64,000 nt of DNA from Actinokineospora bangkokensis (GTDB lineage Bacteria > Actinomycetota > Actinomycetes > Mycobacteriales > Pseudonocardiaceae): the NCBI RefSeq assembly GCF_001940455.1, contig NZ_MKQR01000021.1, positions 62,001-126,000 on the forward strand, written 5' to 3'. Numbering within the stretch: position 1 is the stretch's first letter; every line of letters starts with the position of its first letter. Positions 52,929 to 61,436 of the stretch are shown piece by piece. The position numbers and the translations under genes were made by a program. The notes under the pieces were generated by a model. The model was not told where the DNA came from. It made no database searches and was given only the letters and a program-made list of their open reading frames with translations.

Positions 52929-53675
52929 TCAGGCGGGCAGGGCCATCTGCATCACGACGTCGTTGCTCGGCGCCTGCGAGCCGCCGGTGGGCTCGACGGT
53001 GACGCCGACGTTGTCGGCCGCGCCGACGCCGGAGGTGTCGAGCAGGGTCGCGTGGCCCGCGTCGTCCGGCGAGATCAGCCCGATCGAGCGCGGCGCGCCG
53101 TCGCCCATCAGCCACACCTGGTAGGTCTTGCCGCTGGGCGCCGAGGGCACGTTGCCCGCCAGCAGCAGCACCTGGCCGCGCTCGCGGGAGACGACCACGG
53201 TGCCGTTGATCCCGGAGGTGGTGGTGCCGGTGACGACCTTGGCGTCGGTGGCCGACAGCAGCTCGGAGACCGCGGCGGCCTGCTGCTGGGTGGAGTCGAG
53301 CTGGTTGGTGTTGCGGACCAGCAGCACCCCCAGCGACACCGCGACCACGAGCAGGACCGCGGCGGCGATGCCGAACAGCTTCGTGGCCAGCGGCGCCGCG
53401 CGCAGCTGCTGCTTGCGCTCGCGCAGGGCGGACAGGTCGTCCAGCGGCGGCAGCTGGCGGACCTCGGCGATGCGGGCGAGCACGGCGGCCTTGAGCTCCG
53501 GCGGCGGGGGCTCGTGGGCGGCCTCGCCCAGCCGGGTCGCGGTGGCCTGCAGCTCGCGCACCTCCTGCGCGCAGGCCTCGCAGTCGGCCAGGTGGCGCTC
53601 GAACTCGGCGCGCTCGGCCTCCGGGATGGCGTTGAGGGCGTAGGCCCCGGTCAGAGCGTGGATGTCGGCGGTCAT
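52929..53675 (-). CDS. rskA: anti-sigma-K factor RskA
   Basis: This 248-aa protein regulates SigK. The N-terminal cytoplasmic domain has the ZAS-like HLADCEAC motif, then a helix at about residues 100-125 (FGIAAAVLLVVAVSLGVLLV) and an outer RskA domain with VSRERGQVLLLAGNVPSAPSGKTYQVWLM and GVTVEPTGGSQAPS, a RskA C-terminal hallmark. Release of SigK normally needs regulated proteolysis. ATG at 53675 overlaps the sigK stop (ATGA). Confidence 0.93.
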   Translation of the reverse strand: MTADIHALTGAYALNAIPEAERAEFERHLADCEACAQEVRELQATATRLGEAAHEPPPPELKAAVLARIAEVRQLPPLDDLSALRERKQQLRAAPLATKLFGIAAAVLLVVAVSLGVLLVRNTNQLDSTQQQAAAVSELLSATDAKVVTGTTTSGINGTVVVSRERGQVLLLAGNVPSAPSGKTYQVWLMGDGAPRSIGLISPDDAGHATLLDTSGVGAADNVGVTVEPTGGSQAPSNDVVMQMALPA

Positions 53676-54271
53676 CGGGCCACCCCCAGGCAGTCGCGCA
53701 TGCGGATCAGGCCGTCGCGCAGGCGGGTCTTGATGGTGCCGAGAGGGGTGTCCAGCAGCTCGGACACCTCCCGGTAGGTCAGTCCGCGGTAGTAGGCCAG
53801 TTCGACCGACTCCCGCTGCAGGTCGGTGAGCGTGGCCAGGCAGCGCCGGACCTGCTCGTGCTCAAGGCGGGTGCTGACCACCTCGGACACCTCGTCGAAC
53901 TCCCGGGTGGCCTCGCGCCGGTGCGCCTTGTCCTCCCGGTCGGTGGCGGCCTGCGCCGAGCGGACCCGGTCCACCGCGCGCCGGTGGGCCATGGTCATCA
54001 CCCAGGTCATCCCGCTGCCCCGGTCGGGGGTGTAGCGGGCGGCGGTGCGCCACAGCTCCAGCAGCACCTCCTGGGTGACCTCCTCGGACTGGGCCGGGTC
54101 GCGCACGATCCGCTTGACCAGGCCGAACACCGGCCCGCTGACCAGGTCGTAGAGCCGCTCGAAGGCCGCCTCGTCGCCGCGGGCGACCTGCTGGAGCAGC
54201 CCCCCCGCGTCGGGCGGGGCGACCGGGGCGACCTCCCGCTCACCTGCGATGTGACGCAGTCGTTCCGCCAT
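53672..54271 (-). CDS. sigK: ECF sigma factor SigK
   Basis: A 199-aa ECF sigma factor. Region 2 reads AAFERLYDLVSGPVFGLVKRIV and SEEVTQEVLLELWRTAARYTPDRGSGMTWVMTMAHRRAVDRVR; region 4 contains LTDLQRESVELAYYRGLTYREVSELLDTPLGTIKTRLRDGL, matching SigK. ATG at 54271 begins MAERLRHIAGEREV. It is coupled to rskA, the standard sigK-rskA pair. The upstream 296-bp gap is shared with a divergent cysteine dioxygenase gene; SigK may control itself and perhaps that gene. Confidence 0.93.
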   Translation of the reverse strand: MAERLRHIAGEREVAPVAPPDAGGLLQQVARGDEAAFERLYDLVSGPVFGLVKRIVRDPAQSEEVTQEVLLELWRTAARYTPDRGSGMTWVMTMAHRRAVDRVRSAQAATDREDKAHRREATREFDEVSEVVSTRLEHEQVRRCLATLTDLQRESVELAYYRGLTYREVSELLDTPLGTIKTRLRDGLIRMRDCLGVAR

Positions 54272-54567
54272 GTGCACCTGCTCCCGTGGTCCGCGCGCGG
54301 GATGGGTCCGCGGCGCCTGGCCTTTCCGCCACCGTTGGTTCGGACCGGTGGCCCCGGTGGATTGCCCCGCGCCCGCCGCCCGGGTCCCACCCCGTGGGCG
54401 CGGTTGCACCGCGCCCAGCCTGGCTGGTTGGCTCTCCCCGTGTCCAGCCGCGCCCTCGCCACCACCGGGTACTCCGCGACCCCGGGTGCGCGCGCGTGCT
54501 GTCGCCGCCGGTGATCCGCCCCATCCCAGGCCGCACCCGCAGCACGCACCCCCGCGAGGACACCACC

Positions 54568-55038
54568 ATGTTCGCCGTGCCCGCAGGCACCACCGCCACG
54601 CCCGGCTCGCTCCTGGGCGCCCACCCCGTCCGGGTCGCCACCGCCGTCGCCGCCGACCGCGCCGCCTGGGCGCACCTGCTGCGCTACGACCCCGACCAGC
54701 GGTTCACCGCCCTGGTCGAGCGCACCGCCGAGCAGGAGGTGTGGCTGATGGGCTGGTTGCCAGGCCAGGCCACCGACCTGCACGACCACGCGGGCAGCAC
54801 CGGGGCGTTCACCGTCGTCTCGGGGGTGCTCACCGAGTCGGTGGCGCGCACCGGGCGCACGGGCGAGGCCGTGCACGCCCTGGTCGCGGGCCAGTCCCGG
54901 GTGTTCGGACCGGGCTACGTCCACCAGGTGCGCAACGCCGGGCCGGACCCCGCGGTGAGCATCCACGTCTACCGCGCGGCCCGGCCCGAGATGGGCCACT
55001 ACCGGCTGGACCCGCTCACCGGTCCGCAACCCGTGTGA
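54568..55038 (+). CDS. cysteine dioxygenase family protein
   Basis: A 156-aa cupin-fold enzyme of the type I cysteine dioxygenase family, which converts cysteine to cysteine sulfinate. The iron-binding motif TDLHDHAGSTGAFTVVSG (two His) and the third His in GPGYVHQVRNAG are visible, and VSIHVYRAA is typical. ATG at 54568 follows GCGAGGA at good spacing. Its end overlaps the convergent flavin-binding gene by 23 bp. Divergent from sigK. Confidence 0.87.
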   Translation: MFAVPAGTTATPGSLLGAHPVRVATAVAADRAAWAHLLRYDPDQRFTALVERTAEQEVWLMGWLPGQATDLHDHAGSTGAFTVVSGVLTESVARTGRTGEAVHALVAGQSRVFGPGYVHQVRNAGPDPAVSIHVYRAARPEMGHYRLDPLTGPQPV

Positions 55039-55690
55039 CGTGCGACGGAACCACCCAACCGGGTGACAGGTCGGCGGCGGGGACGGGTTCGCCCGCGACC
55101 AGCGCCAGCGGCACGTGCCCGGCCCACGCCCGGTCGGCGGCGACGTCGTCCTCGTCGTCGACGGGTCCGCCCGCGCGCACCTTCACCGCCGCCTCGGCCA
55201 GGTCGACCGCGAGCACGGCGGTCGCGGCCAACTCCTTGCGCGAGGGCTGGCGTGCGTGGTCCCAGGAGCCGGGGGTCAGGTGCTCGGTGATGGCGCGCAG
55301 GCCCGCCAGCTTCTCCGCCTCGTCGGTGACAGGCACGGCGGTGCCGTGCACGACCGCCGAGCGGTAGTTCATCGAGTGGTGGAACACCGAGCGCGCGTAG
55401 ACCAGGCCGTCGAGGACGGTGACGGCCAGGCAGACCTCGACGCCGGACGCGGCGGTGCGCAGGCTGAGCGCGCCGGTGGACCCGTGCAGGTAGAGGGTGT
55501 CGTCGACGCGCCCGTAGCCGGTGGGCAGGACGAGGGGGGCACCGCGGACCACGGTGGACAGGTGGCAGACGTACCCGGCGTCGAGCACGGCGTGCAGCTG
55601 AGCGCGGTCGGCGACCGCCCGCTTCGCGCCGCGGCGGACGGTGGAGCGCTCGGTGGGCGACAGGGGCTGCTGGTGGGCTGCTGTGGTCAC
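55016..55690 (-). CDS. pyridoxamine 5'-phosphate oxidase family (FMN-binding split barrel) protein
   Basis: A 224-aa flavin-binding split-barrel protein: LHAVLDAGYVCHLSTVVRGAPLVLPTGYGRVDDTLYLHGSTGAL is the strand arrangement, followed by VEVCLAVTVLDGLVYARSVFHHSMNYRSAVVHGTAV and WDHARQPSRKELAATAVLAV. Families like this include heme-degrading and nitroreductase-like proteins, so activity is unknown. GTG at 55690. It is divergent from a MocR regulator with only 67 bp between, which suggests that regulator controls it. Confidence 0.86.
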   Translation of the reverse strand: MTTAAHQQPLSPTERSTVRRGAKRAVADRAQLHAVLDAGYVCHLSTVVRGAPLVLPTGYGRVDDTLYLHGSTGALSLRTAASGVEVCLAVTVLDGLVYARSVFHHSMNYRSAVVHGTAVPVTDEAEKLAGLRAITEHLTPGSWDHARQPSRKELAATAVLAVDLAEAAVKVRAGGPVDDEDDVAADRAWAGHVPLALVAGEPVPAADLSPGWVVPSHVTRVADR

Positions 55691-55757
55691 CCCACCAGCA
55701 TCAACGAGCAGGTGGCATCCTGGTATGGCCACAGCCAGCAGAATCCAGGAGGCCACT

Positions 55758-57158
55758 TTGCCAGACACGCCCGCGCTCCCGGTGGAGCTGGACCGCGCCT
55801 CGCCCACCCCGCTGGCGGTGCAGCTGGCCGAGCAGCTGCGCGCCTTCGCCGCCGACGGCACGCTGCGCAGCGGTGACCGGCTGCCCTCGACCCGCGCGCT
55901 GGCCGCCCAGCTGTCGGTGAGCCGGACGGTGACGGCCGCGGCCTACGAGCAGCTGCACGCCGAGGGCTGGATCACCGGCAAGCACGGCTCGGGCACCTAC
56001 GTCACCACCGCGCCGCCCGGGTCCCCCGCCGACCGCCCGCGCCCGCAGCGCGCCGCCGCGGGCCCGCCCGCCGCGGTGGACCTGCGGCCGGGCGCGCCGT
56101 GGGTGGAGGGCCTGGACCGCGCGGCGTGGCGCCGGGCGTGGCGGGGCGCCGCGGACGTCCCTCTGCTGGAGCGCCACCAGCGGGCCGGGGTCCCGGCCTA
56201 CCGGGCGGCGGTCGCCGAGCACCTGCTGCGGCACCGTGGCCTGCGGGTCAGCGGCTTCGACGACCACCACGGCGGTGAGGCGGTGCTGGCCACCGGCGGC
56301 ACCACCGCGGCGGTGTTCGAGCTGGCCAGCGCCGTCCTGCGGCCGGGGGACGTGGTGGCGGTGGAGGACCCCGGCTACCAGCGCGCGGTGGCGACGTTCC
56401 AGGCGGCGGGGATGCGCGTGGTGCCGGTGCCGGTCGACCGCGACGGCCTGCTGGTCGACGCCGTCCCGCCGGGCACCCGGGCGGTGTACTGCTCGCCCGC
56501 GCACCAGTACCCGCTGGGCCAGCGCATGTCCGCCACCCGCAGGGTCGAGCTGGTCGAGCGGGCCCGCCGCGAGTCCTGGCTGGTGGTCGAGGACGACTAC
56601 GACGGCGAGCTGCGCTACGACGTCGCCCCGCTGCCGCTGCTGGCCGCCATGGCCCCCGACGTGGTCGTGCACCTGGGCACCACCAGCAAGATCCTCACCC
56701 CCGTCCTCGGCGTCGGCTGGATGGTCGGCCCCGGCCCGGTCATCACCACCGTCCTGGAGCACCGCGACGACACCGGCACCACCCCCTCCGCTGCGGGCCA
56801 GCTCGTCCTCGTCGAACTCGCCCGCAACGGCGACCTCGGCCGCCACCTCCGCAAGCTCCGCCGGGAGCTCTCCGACCGCCGCGCCGCCCTCGTCACCGCC
56901 CTCCACCAAGCCCACCTCCCCACCCTCGGCGACGACGCGGGCGCCCACATCGTCATCCCCCTCCCCCACCCCGCGGCCGAGCGCGCCGTCATCGAAGCGG
57001 GCCGCCACCGCGCCCTCCAGCTCGACGGCCTGGCCCGCCACCACCAGGGCCCCGCCCGCACCGCGGGCCTCGCCATCGGCTACGCCGCCGCCACCCGCGC
57101 CCAGTTCACCGCCGCCATCCCCACCCTGGTCGACCTCCTGAGCACCGCCCTGACCTGA
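55758..57158 (+). CDS. MocR-type PLP-dependent regulator (PdxR-like)
   Basis: The N-terminal GntR-type winged helix (LAVQLAEQLRAFAADGTLRSGDRLPSTRALAAQLSVSRTVTAAAYEQL, then KHGSGTYV) is fused to a class I aminotransferase-like domain. The PLP Lys is in HLGTTSKILTPVLGVGWMV, with DDYDGELRYD before. The TTG at 55758 (466 aa) is chosen because AGGAGG (55747-55753) sits in front of it. The ATG at 55725 falls within a TATGGC -10-like box. It probably regulates the divergent FMN-binding gene and may sense PLP. Confidence 0.88.
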   Translation: MPDTPALPVELDRASPTPLAVQLAEQLRAFAADGTLRSGDRLPSTRALAAQLSVSRTVTAAAYEQLHAEGWITGKHGSGTYVTTAPPGSPADRPRPQRAAAGPPAAVDLRPGAPWVEGLDRAAWRRAWRGAADVPLLERHQRAGVPAYRAAVAEHLLRHRGLRVSGFDDHHGGEAVLATGGTTAAVFELASAVLRPGDVVAVEDPGYQRAVATFQAAGMRVVPVPVDRDGLLVDAVPPGTRAVYCSPAHQYPLGQRMSATRRVELVERARRESWLVVEDDYDGELRYDVAPLPLLAAMAPDVVVHLGTTSKILTPVLGVGWMVGPGPVITTVLEHRDDTGTTPSAAGQLVLVELARNGDLGRHLRKLRRELSDRRAALVTALHQAHLPTLGDDAGAHIVIPLPHPAAERAVIEAGRHRALQLDGLARHHQGPARTAGLAIGYAAATRAQFTAAIPTLVDLLSTALT

Positions 57159-57183
57159 CCCCCAAGCCCCTGTCCCCCACCAC

Positions 57184-57410
57184 CCCGGCTACGCCCCTGC
57201 CGGAAGAAGCGGTCTTTGCCCACAACGCCACCACCCCCACAACCGGCGGCCCGGCTACGGAGGTGCTCGATGCGGTGGTCTTGTTTGGCCGGGGAAGGCG
57301 ATCATGTGGTACCCACGACCGGGGGGTGGGGCCGAAGGCCTCACCTTTCCCCCACCCCAAGCACATGATCGCCGCAGGGGCCCCGGCCAAACAGGACCAC
57401 CGCATCGAGC
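57184..57410 (+). repeat. dispersed repeat family 1, copy 4 (hairpin at 57265-57410)
   Basis: Nearly identical to copy 3 over 227 bp (two differences seen: GTGGT for GTGCT in the inner stem, and GGCC for GACC in the 3' arm). The hairpin occupies 57265-57410. Located in the convergent gap between the MocR gene and the lyase gene. The 3' flank also matches copy 3 to about 57475 (CGACCGGGCTCTTCA... then CGAAGCCGAAGGCGAGGCGAG). Confidence 0.9.
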
Positions 57411-57479
57411 CGCCAACAAACGACCGGGCTCTTCACAGCCGCCGAAGCCGAAGGCGAGGCGAGCAAGCCCCCGCCACAA

Positions 57480-57604
57480 ACCACCTACCACAAACCCCCC
57501 GCAAGCAGCGGATTCCATCCACAGCCCCCAGGGATCCCCCGATTTCCATCCTCCTCCACCCCACCGACATCCCCGGCGCAACGACCGGGAGTTGTCCACA
57601 GCCC
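57480..57604. repeat. dispersed repeat family 3, copy B
   Basis: Matches 8425-8552 in block order: CTACCACAAACC, TCCATCCACAG, GGGATCCCCCGATTTCCATCC, CCGACA, and GTTGTCCACAG. The final block holds TTGTCCACA at 57592-57600. It stands directly after family 1 copy 4 in the same 478-bp convergent gap. Confidence 0.6.
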
Positions 57605-57636
57605 CAGGGAAGCCACGGCGCAGGGCCGTGCCCAAG

Positions 57637-58737
57637 TCACGCCCGCAAGGCGCGCAGCACGTCGGCGACGAGGTCTTCCGGGTCCTCGCAGCCGCAGGAG
57701 AAACGCACCAGGCCCTCGGGGACCGGGTCGCCCCACTGGGCGCGGCGGTCGGCGGAGGAGTGCAGGCCGCCGAAGCTCGTGGCGGCGGCGACGAGCCGGG
57801 CGGCGCCCAGGAACCCGGCGACCGCGGCGGCGGACTCCAGCTCGAAGGTGAGGACACCGCCGAAGCGGCGCATCTGGGTGCGGGCGGTGGGGTGGGCGGG
57901 GTCGGCGGCGGCGCCGGGCCAGCGCAGGCCGCGGACGCGGGGGTGGTCGCGCAGGGCGCGGTAGAGGGCGGCGGCGTTCTCGGCCTGGCGGGTGAGGCGC
58001 AGGTCGAGGGTGCCGAGGCCGCGGTGGGCGAGCCAGGTCTCCAGGGGGCCGGGGACGGCGCCGGAGGCGGTGCGCTCGGCGCGGAGCCTGGCGAGCAGGG
58101 CGACGTCGCGGGTGGTGGTGTGGCCGAGCAGGACGTCGCTGTGGCCGGAGAGGGCCTTGGTGTCGCTGGCGACGACGACATCGGCGCCGAGGTCGAGGGG
58201 GAGCTGGCCGAGGGGGGTGGCGGTGGTGTTGTCGACGGCGAGCAGCGCGCCCTCGGCGTGCGCGAGCTCGGCGACGGCGGCGATGTCGCAGACGTCCAGG
58301 CCGGGGTTGGACGGGGTCTCGACGAGCACGAGGCGGGCCCCGCGCACGTGGGAGGCGTCCCAGTCCGCGGCGGTGGGCACCAGCCGCAGGTCCAGGTCCA
58401 GGGCGGACATGTGCTCCCGCACGTACGCGCGGGCCAGGTAGTACCCGTCCGAGGGGAGCACGACGGTGTCCCCGGCGCGCAGGGTCACCCGCAGCAGCGC
58501 GGAGATGGCGGCCATGCCCGTGGCGTAGACGACGCACTCGCCGCCGTCGAGCGAGCCGATGGCCGACTCCAGCGCCCGCCAGGTGGGGTTGGTGGCCCGG
58601 CCGTAGAAGTCCGCCGCGTCGCCGAGGTGGTAGGGCGCGGCCAGCACGGGTTGCGGCACCAGCGGGGCGCCCGGCTCGGCGGCGGGCTCCCCGGCGTGCA
58701 CGCACCGCGTTCCGTCGCCCGAGGGGGTGGTGGTCAT
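57637..58737 (-). CDS. PLP-dependent cystathionine gamma-lyase-type enzyme
   Basis: A 366-aa enzyme of the Cys/Met metabolism PLP family. It has FYGRATNPTWRALESAIGSL (with the active-site Tyr/Arg and N), ECVVYATGMAAISALL, LVLVETPSNPGLDV, and the PLP Lys in VVASDTKALSGHSDV. The C-terminus includes VRFSCGCEDPEDLVADV, where Cys residues are unusual for the position. It could be a cystathionine gamma-lyase, beta-lyase or methionine gamma-lyase; the sequence does not decide. ATG at 58737. Single gene on the minus strand. Confidence 0.88.
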   Translation of the reverse strand: MTTTPSGDGTRCVHAGEPAAEPGAPLVPQPVLAAPYHLGDAADFYGRATNPTWRALESAIGSLDGGECVVYATGMAAISALLRVTLRAGDTVVLPSDGYYLARAYVREHMSALDLDLRLVPTAADWDASHVRGARLVLVETPSNPGLDVCDIAAVAELAHAEGALLAVDNTTATPLGQLPLDLGADVVVASDTKALSGHSDVLLGHTTTRDVALLARLRAERTASGAVPGPLETWLAHRGLGTLDLRLTRQAENAAALYRALRDHPRVRGLRWPGAAADPAHPTARTQMRRFGGVLTFELESAAAVAGFLGAARLVAAATSFGGLHSSADRRAQWGDPVPEGLVRFSCGCEDPEDLVADVLRALRA

Positions 58738-58823
58738 GGCTCGCTCCGATCCCGCGGCATCCGGGGCACCCGACCCGCCGCGCACCCGGTGCGCGCCGCC
58801 GCCGCAAGGGTAGGCGCCGCCGG

Positions 58824-58849
58824 GCCGCCGGTCGGCGCCGACCGGCGGC
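58824..58849 (-). terminator. perfect palindrome downstream of gpsA
   Basis: A perfect 26-bp palindrome (two 13-bp halves, GCCGCCGGTCGGC and its complement) lies 9 bp past the gpsA stop. It is the probable terminator of the plsC-gpsA unit, without a U-run. Confidence 0.6.
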
Positions 58850-58858
58850 GCGGCGGGG

Positions 58859-59869
58859 TCAGCGCTCGCGTTCCGGCTTGGTCTTGCGGCCGATGAGGGC
58901 GCCCGCCATCTCCCGGGGGTCGAACCCGTCGTGGCAGACCCGGTGGACCACCTCGGTGATGGGCATCTCGACGCCGTGGCGCAGGGCCAGCTCGCGGATC
59001 GAGGAGCAGGACTTGACGCCCTCGGCCACCTGGCCCGCCGCGGCGGCCTGGGCCTGGGCCATGGTCTCGCCGCGGCCGAGGCGGGCGCCGAAGGTGCGGT
59101 TGCGCGACAGCGGGGACGAGCAGGTGGCCACCAGGTCGCCCAGGCCCGCCAGGCCCGCGAAGGTGAGGGGGTCGGCGCCCAGGGCCGCGCCCAGCCGGGA
59201 GGTCTCGGCCAGGCCGCGGGTGATGAGGGTGGCCAGGGTGTTGGCGCCGAAGCCGAGCCCGTCGGCCATGCCGCAGGACAGGGCGATGACGTTCTTGCAG
59301 GCGCCGCCCAGCTCGCAGCCCACCACGTCGGTGATGGTGTACGGGCGGAAGTAGCCGGTGGTGCACGCGCGTTGCAGGGCCACGGCGCGCTCGTGGTCGG
59401 CGCAGGCGATGACGGTCGCGGTGGGCTGCTCGGCGCCGATCTCCTTGGCCAGGTTCGGCCCGGACACGACGGCGATGCGGTCCGCCCCCGCCCCGGTCAC
59501 GTCGGCGATGACCTCGCTCATCCGCTTGAGCGTGCCCAGCTCCACGCCCTTGGCCAGGCTCACCAGCGTGGCCCCCGGGTCGATCAGGCTGCGCCAGGAG
59601 GTCAGGTTGTGCCGCACGGTCTGGCTGGGGATGCCCAGCACCACCGTGCCCGCACCCTCCAGCGCCCGCCGCGGGTCCGATGTGGACGTCAGGGTGGCGG
59701 GCAGCCGCACCCCGGGCAGGTAGTCGGCGTTCTCCCGGTCCCCGGCGATGGCCTCGGCCAGGTCGCCCCGGCGCGCCCACAGCACCACCCGCTGCCCGGC
59801 GTCGGCCATGACCTTGGCGAACGCCGTGCCCCAGGACCCCGCGCCGAGCACGGCGATGTGCTCACCCAC
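58859..59869 (-). CDS. gpsA: glycerol-3-phosphate dehydrogenase [NAD(P)+]
   Basis: GpsA (336 aa) reduces dihydroxyacetone phosphate to glycerol 3-phosphate for phospholipid synthesis. The Rossmann motif [19 protein letters not shown] starts the protein, [16 protein letters not shown] and the catalytic Lys in [22 protein letters not shown] are present, followed by [16 protein letters not shown]. It follows plsC by 3 bp and the two supply and use glycerol 3-phosphate in one operon. Confidence 0.97.
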   Translation of the reverse strand: MGEHIAVLGAGSWGTAFAKVMADAGQRVVLWARRGDLAEAIAGDRENADYLPGVRLPATLTSTSDPRRALEGAGTVVLGIPSQTVRHNLTSWRSLIDPGATLVSLAKGVELGTLKRMSEVIADVTGAGADRIAVVSGPNLAKEIGAEQPTATVIACADHERAVALQRACTTGYFRPYTITDVVGCELGGACKNVIALSCGMADGLGFGANTLATLITRGLAETSRLGAALGADPLTFAGLAGLGDLVATCSSPLSRNRTFGARLGRGETMAQAQAAAAGQVAEGVKSCSSIRELALRHGVEMPITEVVHRVCHDGFDPREMAGALIGRKTKPERER

Positions 59870-59872
59870 GGC

Positions 59873-60619
59873 TCAGCCCGCCGCCTCGTCGCGGTCGGTG
59901 TCCGCGGCGGCCCGGGAGCGGGCGGCCGGGTTGAAGAACTCCGCGGGCGGGCGCTCGCCGCGCACCTCGGCGAGCAGGTCGCGCACCTCGGTCATCATGA
60001 GGTCGGTGACCTCGCGCAGCAGCGCCGCGGTCTGCGGCTTGCCCCGGTAGGCCGACAGGTCGACCGGGTCGCCGAGCACGGTGACGACCGGCTTGCGGGG
60101 GAACGGGCGGAACTTCTTGGTGTAGCCGTTCCAGATGTCGTTGGTGCCCCACCGCGCGGCCGGGATGACCGGCACGTCGTTCTCCAGCGCGAGCCGGGCG
60201 GCGCCGGTGCGGGCGCGCATGGGCCAGCCCGTCGGGTCCTTGGTGATGGTGCCCTCGGGGTAGATGAGCACGACCTTGCCCTCGCGCAGGGCGGCGTGCG
60301 CGGCGCGCAGGCTGTCGGCGGCCACGGCGGACCCCCGGTAGACCGGGATGCCGCCGGAGCCAGCGAGGATGCGGCCGAAGACGGGGACCTTGAACAGGCT
60401 GTCCTTGGCCATGAACCGCGGCACCCGCCGGTTGCGGTGCACGAACACCGCGTCGTTGGGCGGGTCCAGGTGCGACACGTGGTTCATCACCAGCAGCGCC
60501 CCACCGGTGGCGGGCAGCTTCTCCACGCCGCGGTAGTCGCGCTTGCCCAGCCAGCTCAGCGGGTAGAAGAACGACGCCGCCGCCCAGACCCAGAACCCGC
60601 TCGGTTCCCGCTCGCCCAA
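59873..60619 (-). CDS. plsC: 1-acyl-sn-glycerol-3-phosphate acyltransferase
   Basis: PlsC-type acyltransferase (248 aa) acylating lysophosphatidic acid at the membrane. The HX4D motif is in [15 protein letters not shown] at about 49-55, the substrate motif in [13 protein letters not shown], and the EGT box in [13 protein letters not shown], with [13 protein letters not shown] further on. The start TTG at 60619 has GGAGG at good spacing and no ATG or GTG fits better. An N-terminal hydrophobic segment ([15 protein letters not shown]) is the membrane anchor. Operon with gpsA. Confidence 0.9.
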   Translation of the reverse strand: MGEREPSGFWVWAAASFFYPLSWLGKRDYRGVEKLPATGGALLVMNHVSHLDPPNDAVFVHRNRRVPRFMAKDSLFKVPVFGRILAGSGGIPVYRGSAVAADSLRAAHAALREGKVVLIYPEGTITKDPTGWPMRARTGAARLALENDVPVIPAARWGTNDIWNGYTKKFRPFPRKPVVTVLGDPVDLSAYRGKPQTAALLREVTDLMMTEVRDLLAEVRGERPPAEFFNPAARSRAAADTDRDEAAG

Positions 60620-60709
60620 CTCCGGTCCTCCTCCGTGCGTCCGTGGCCCGCAAGTCTCCCCTCCCCCGGCCCCGCGGGTCCAGACGGGGTGCCCTGGCAC
60701 GATCGGGGC

Positions 60710-61372
60710 GTGGGTGGAGCACAGGGCAGCGGGCGACCGGTCGACCTCGTGGTGCCCGTCAAGCACCTGGACCGGGCCAAGTCCCGGCTGCGCGGCGCCG
60801 TCCCCGGCGGCCACCGGGCCCACCTCGCGCTGGTGGGCGCCGTCGTCGCCGACACCGTCGCCGCCGCCACCACCGCCGCCCGCCGCGTCCTGGTGGTGTG
60901 CGAGGACCCCCGCGTCGTGGACCTGCTCGCCCCGACCGGGGCCGACTGCGTGGTCGAGGTGGGCCTGCCCGGCCTCAACGCCGCCCTGTCCTTCGGCGCG
61001 GCCAAGCTCCGCGCCGACGACCCCGGCTCGGTGGTCGGCGCGCTCCAGGCCGACCTGCCCGCGGTGTCCCCGGCCGACCTGCGCTCCGCGTTCGACGAGG
61101 CCGCCGGGCGCCGGGCGTTCGTGCCCGACCGGCCGGGCACGGGGACGGCGCTGCTGCTGTCCGGCGCGGGTCGGCGGCTGTTCCCGCGCTTCGGGCCGGG
61201 GTCGGCGGCGGCGCACGGCGCGGACGCGGTGGCGGTGGGGTGGGGGCTGGCGGGGTTGCGGTGCGACGTGGACACGGCCGAGGACCTGGCCGCCGCGGTG
61301 GCGCTGGGGGTCGGGGCGCGGACGGGCGCGGTCGTCGGGGGCGGGGCCGCTGGTGGGGAGGGGGCGGGGTGA
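60710..61372 (+). CDS. cofC: 2-phospho-L-lactate guanylyltransferase
   Basis: CofC (220 aa) activates phospholactate or phosphoenolpyruvate with GTP in the synthesis of coenzyme F420. The N-terminal motif [14 protein letters not shown] with the RAKSRL loop and [27 protein letters not shown] and [15 protein letters not shown] are typical of CofC. GTG at 60710. Position next to ppk and gpsA is conserved with mycobacteria. Its presence indicates that the organism makes F420. Confidence 0.9.
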   Translation: MGGAQGSGRPVDLVVPVKHLDRAKSRLRGAVPGGHRAHLALVGAVVADTVAAATTAARRVLVVCEDPRVVDLLAPTGADCVVEVGLPGLNAALSFGAAKLRADDPGSVVGALQADLPAVSPADLRSAFDEAAGRRAFVPDRPGTGTALLLSGAGRRLFPRFGPGSAAAHGADAVAVGWGLAGLRCDVDTAEDLAAAVALGVGARTGAVVGGGAAGGEGAG

Positions 61373-61436
61373 GAATTCACCGCGCGTTCGTCGTGGGACG
61401 GGCCAACCGGGGGTTCTTGCTGGACAATGGGGTGCC

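Noticed and set aside
42284-57636. Family 1 hairpins as ordinary Rho-independent terminators
   Set aside because: They are far longer than terminators, lack a U-run, keep an internal sequence core and carry a polar bulge, so termination alone does not explain them.
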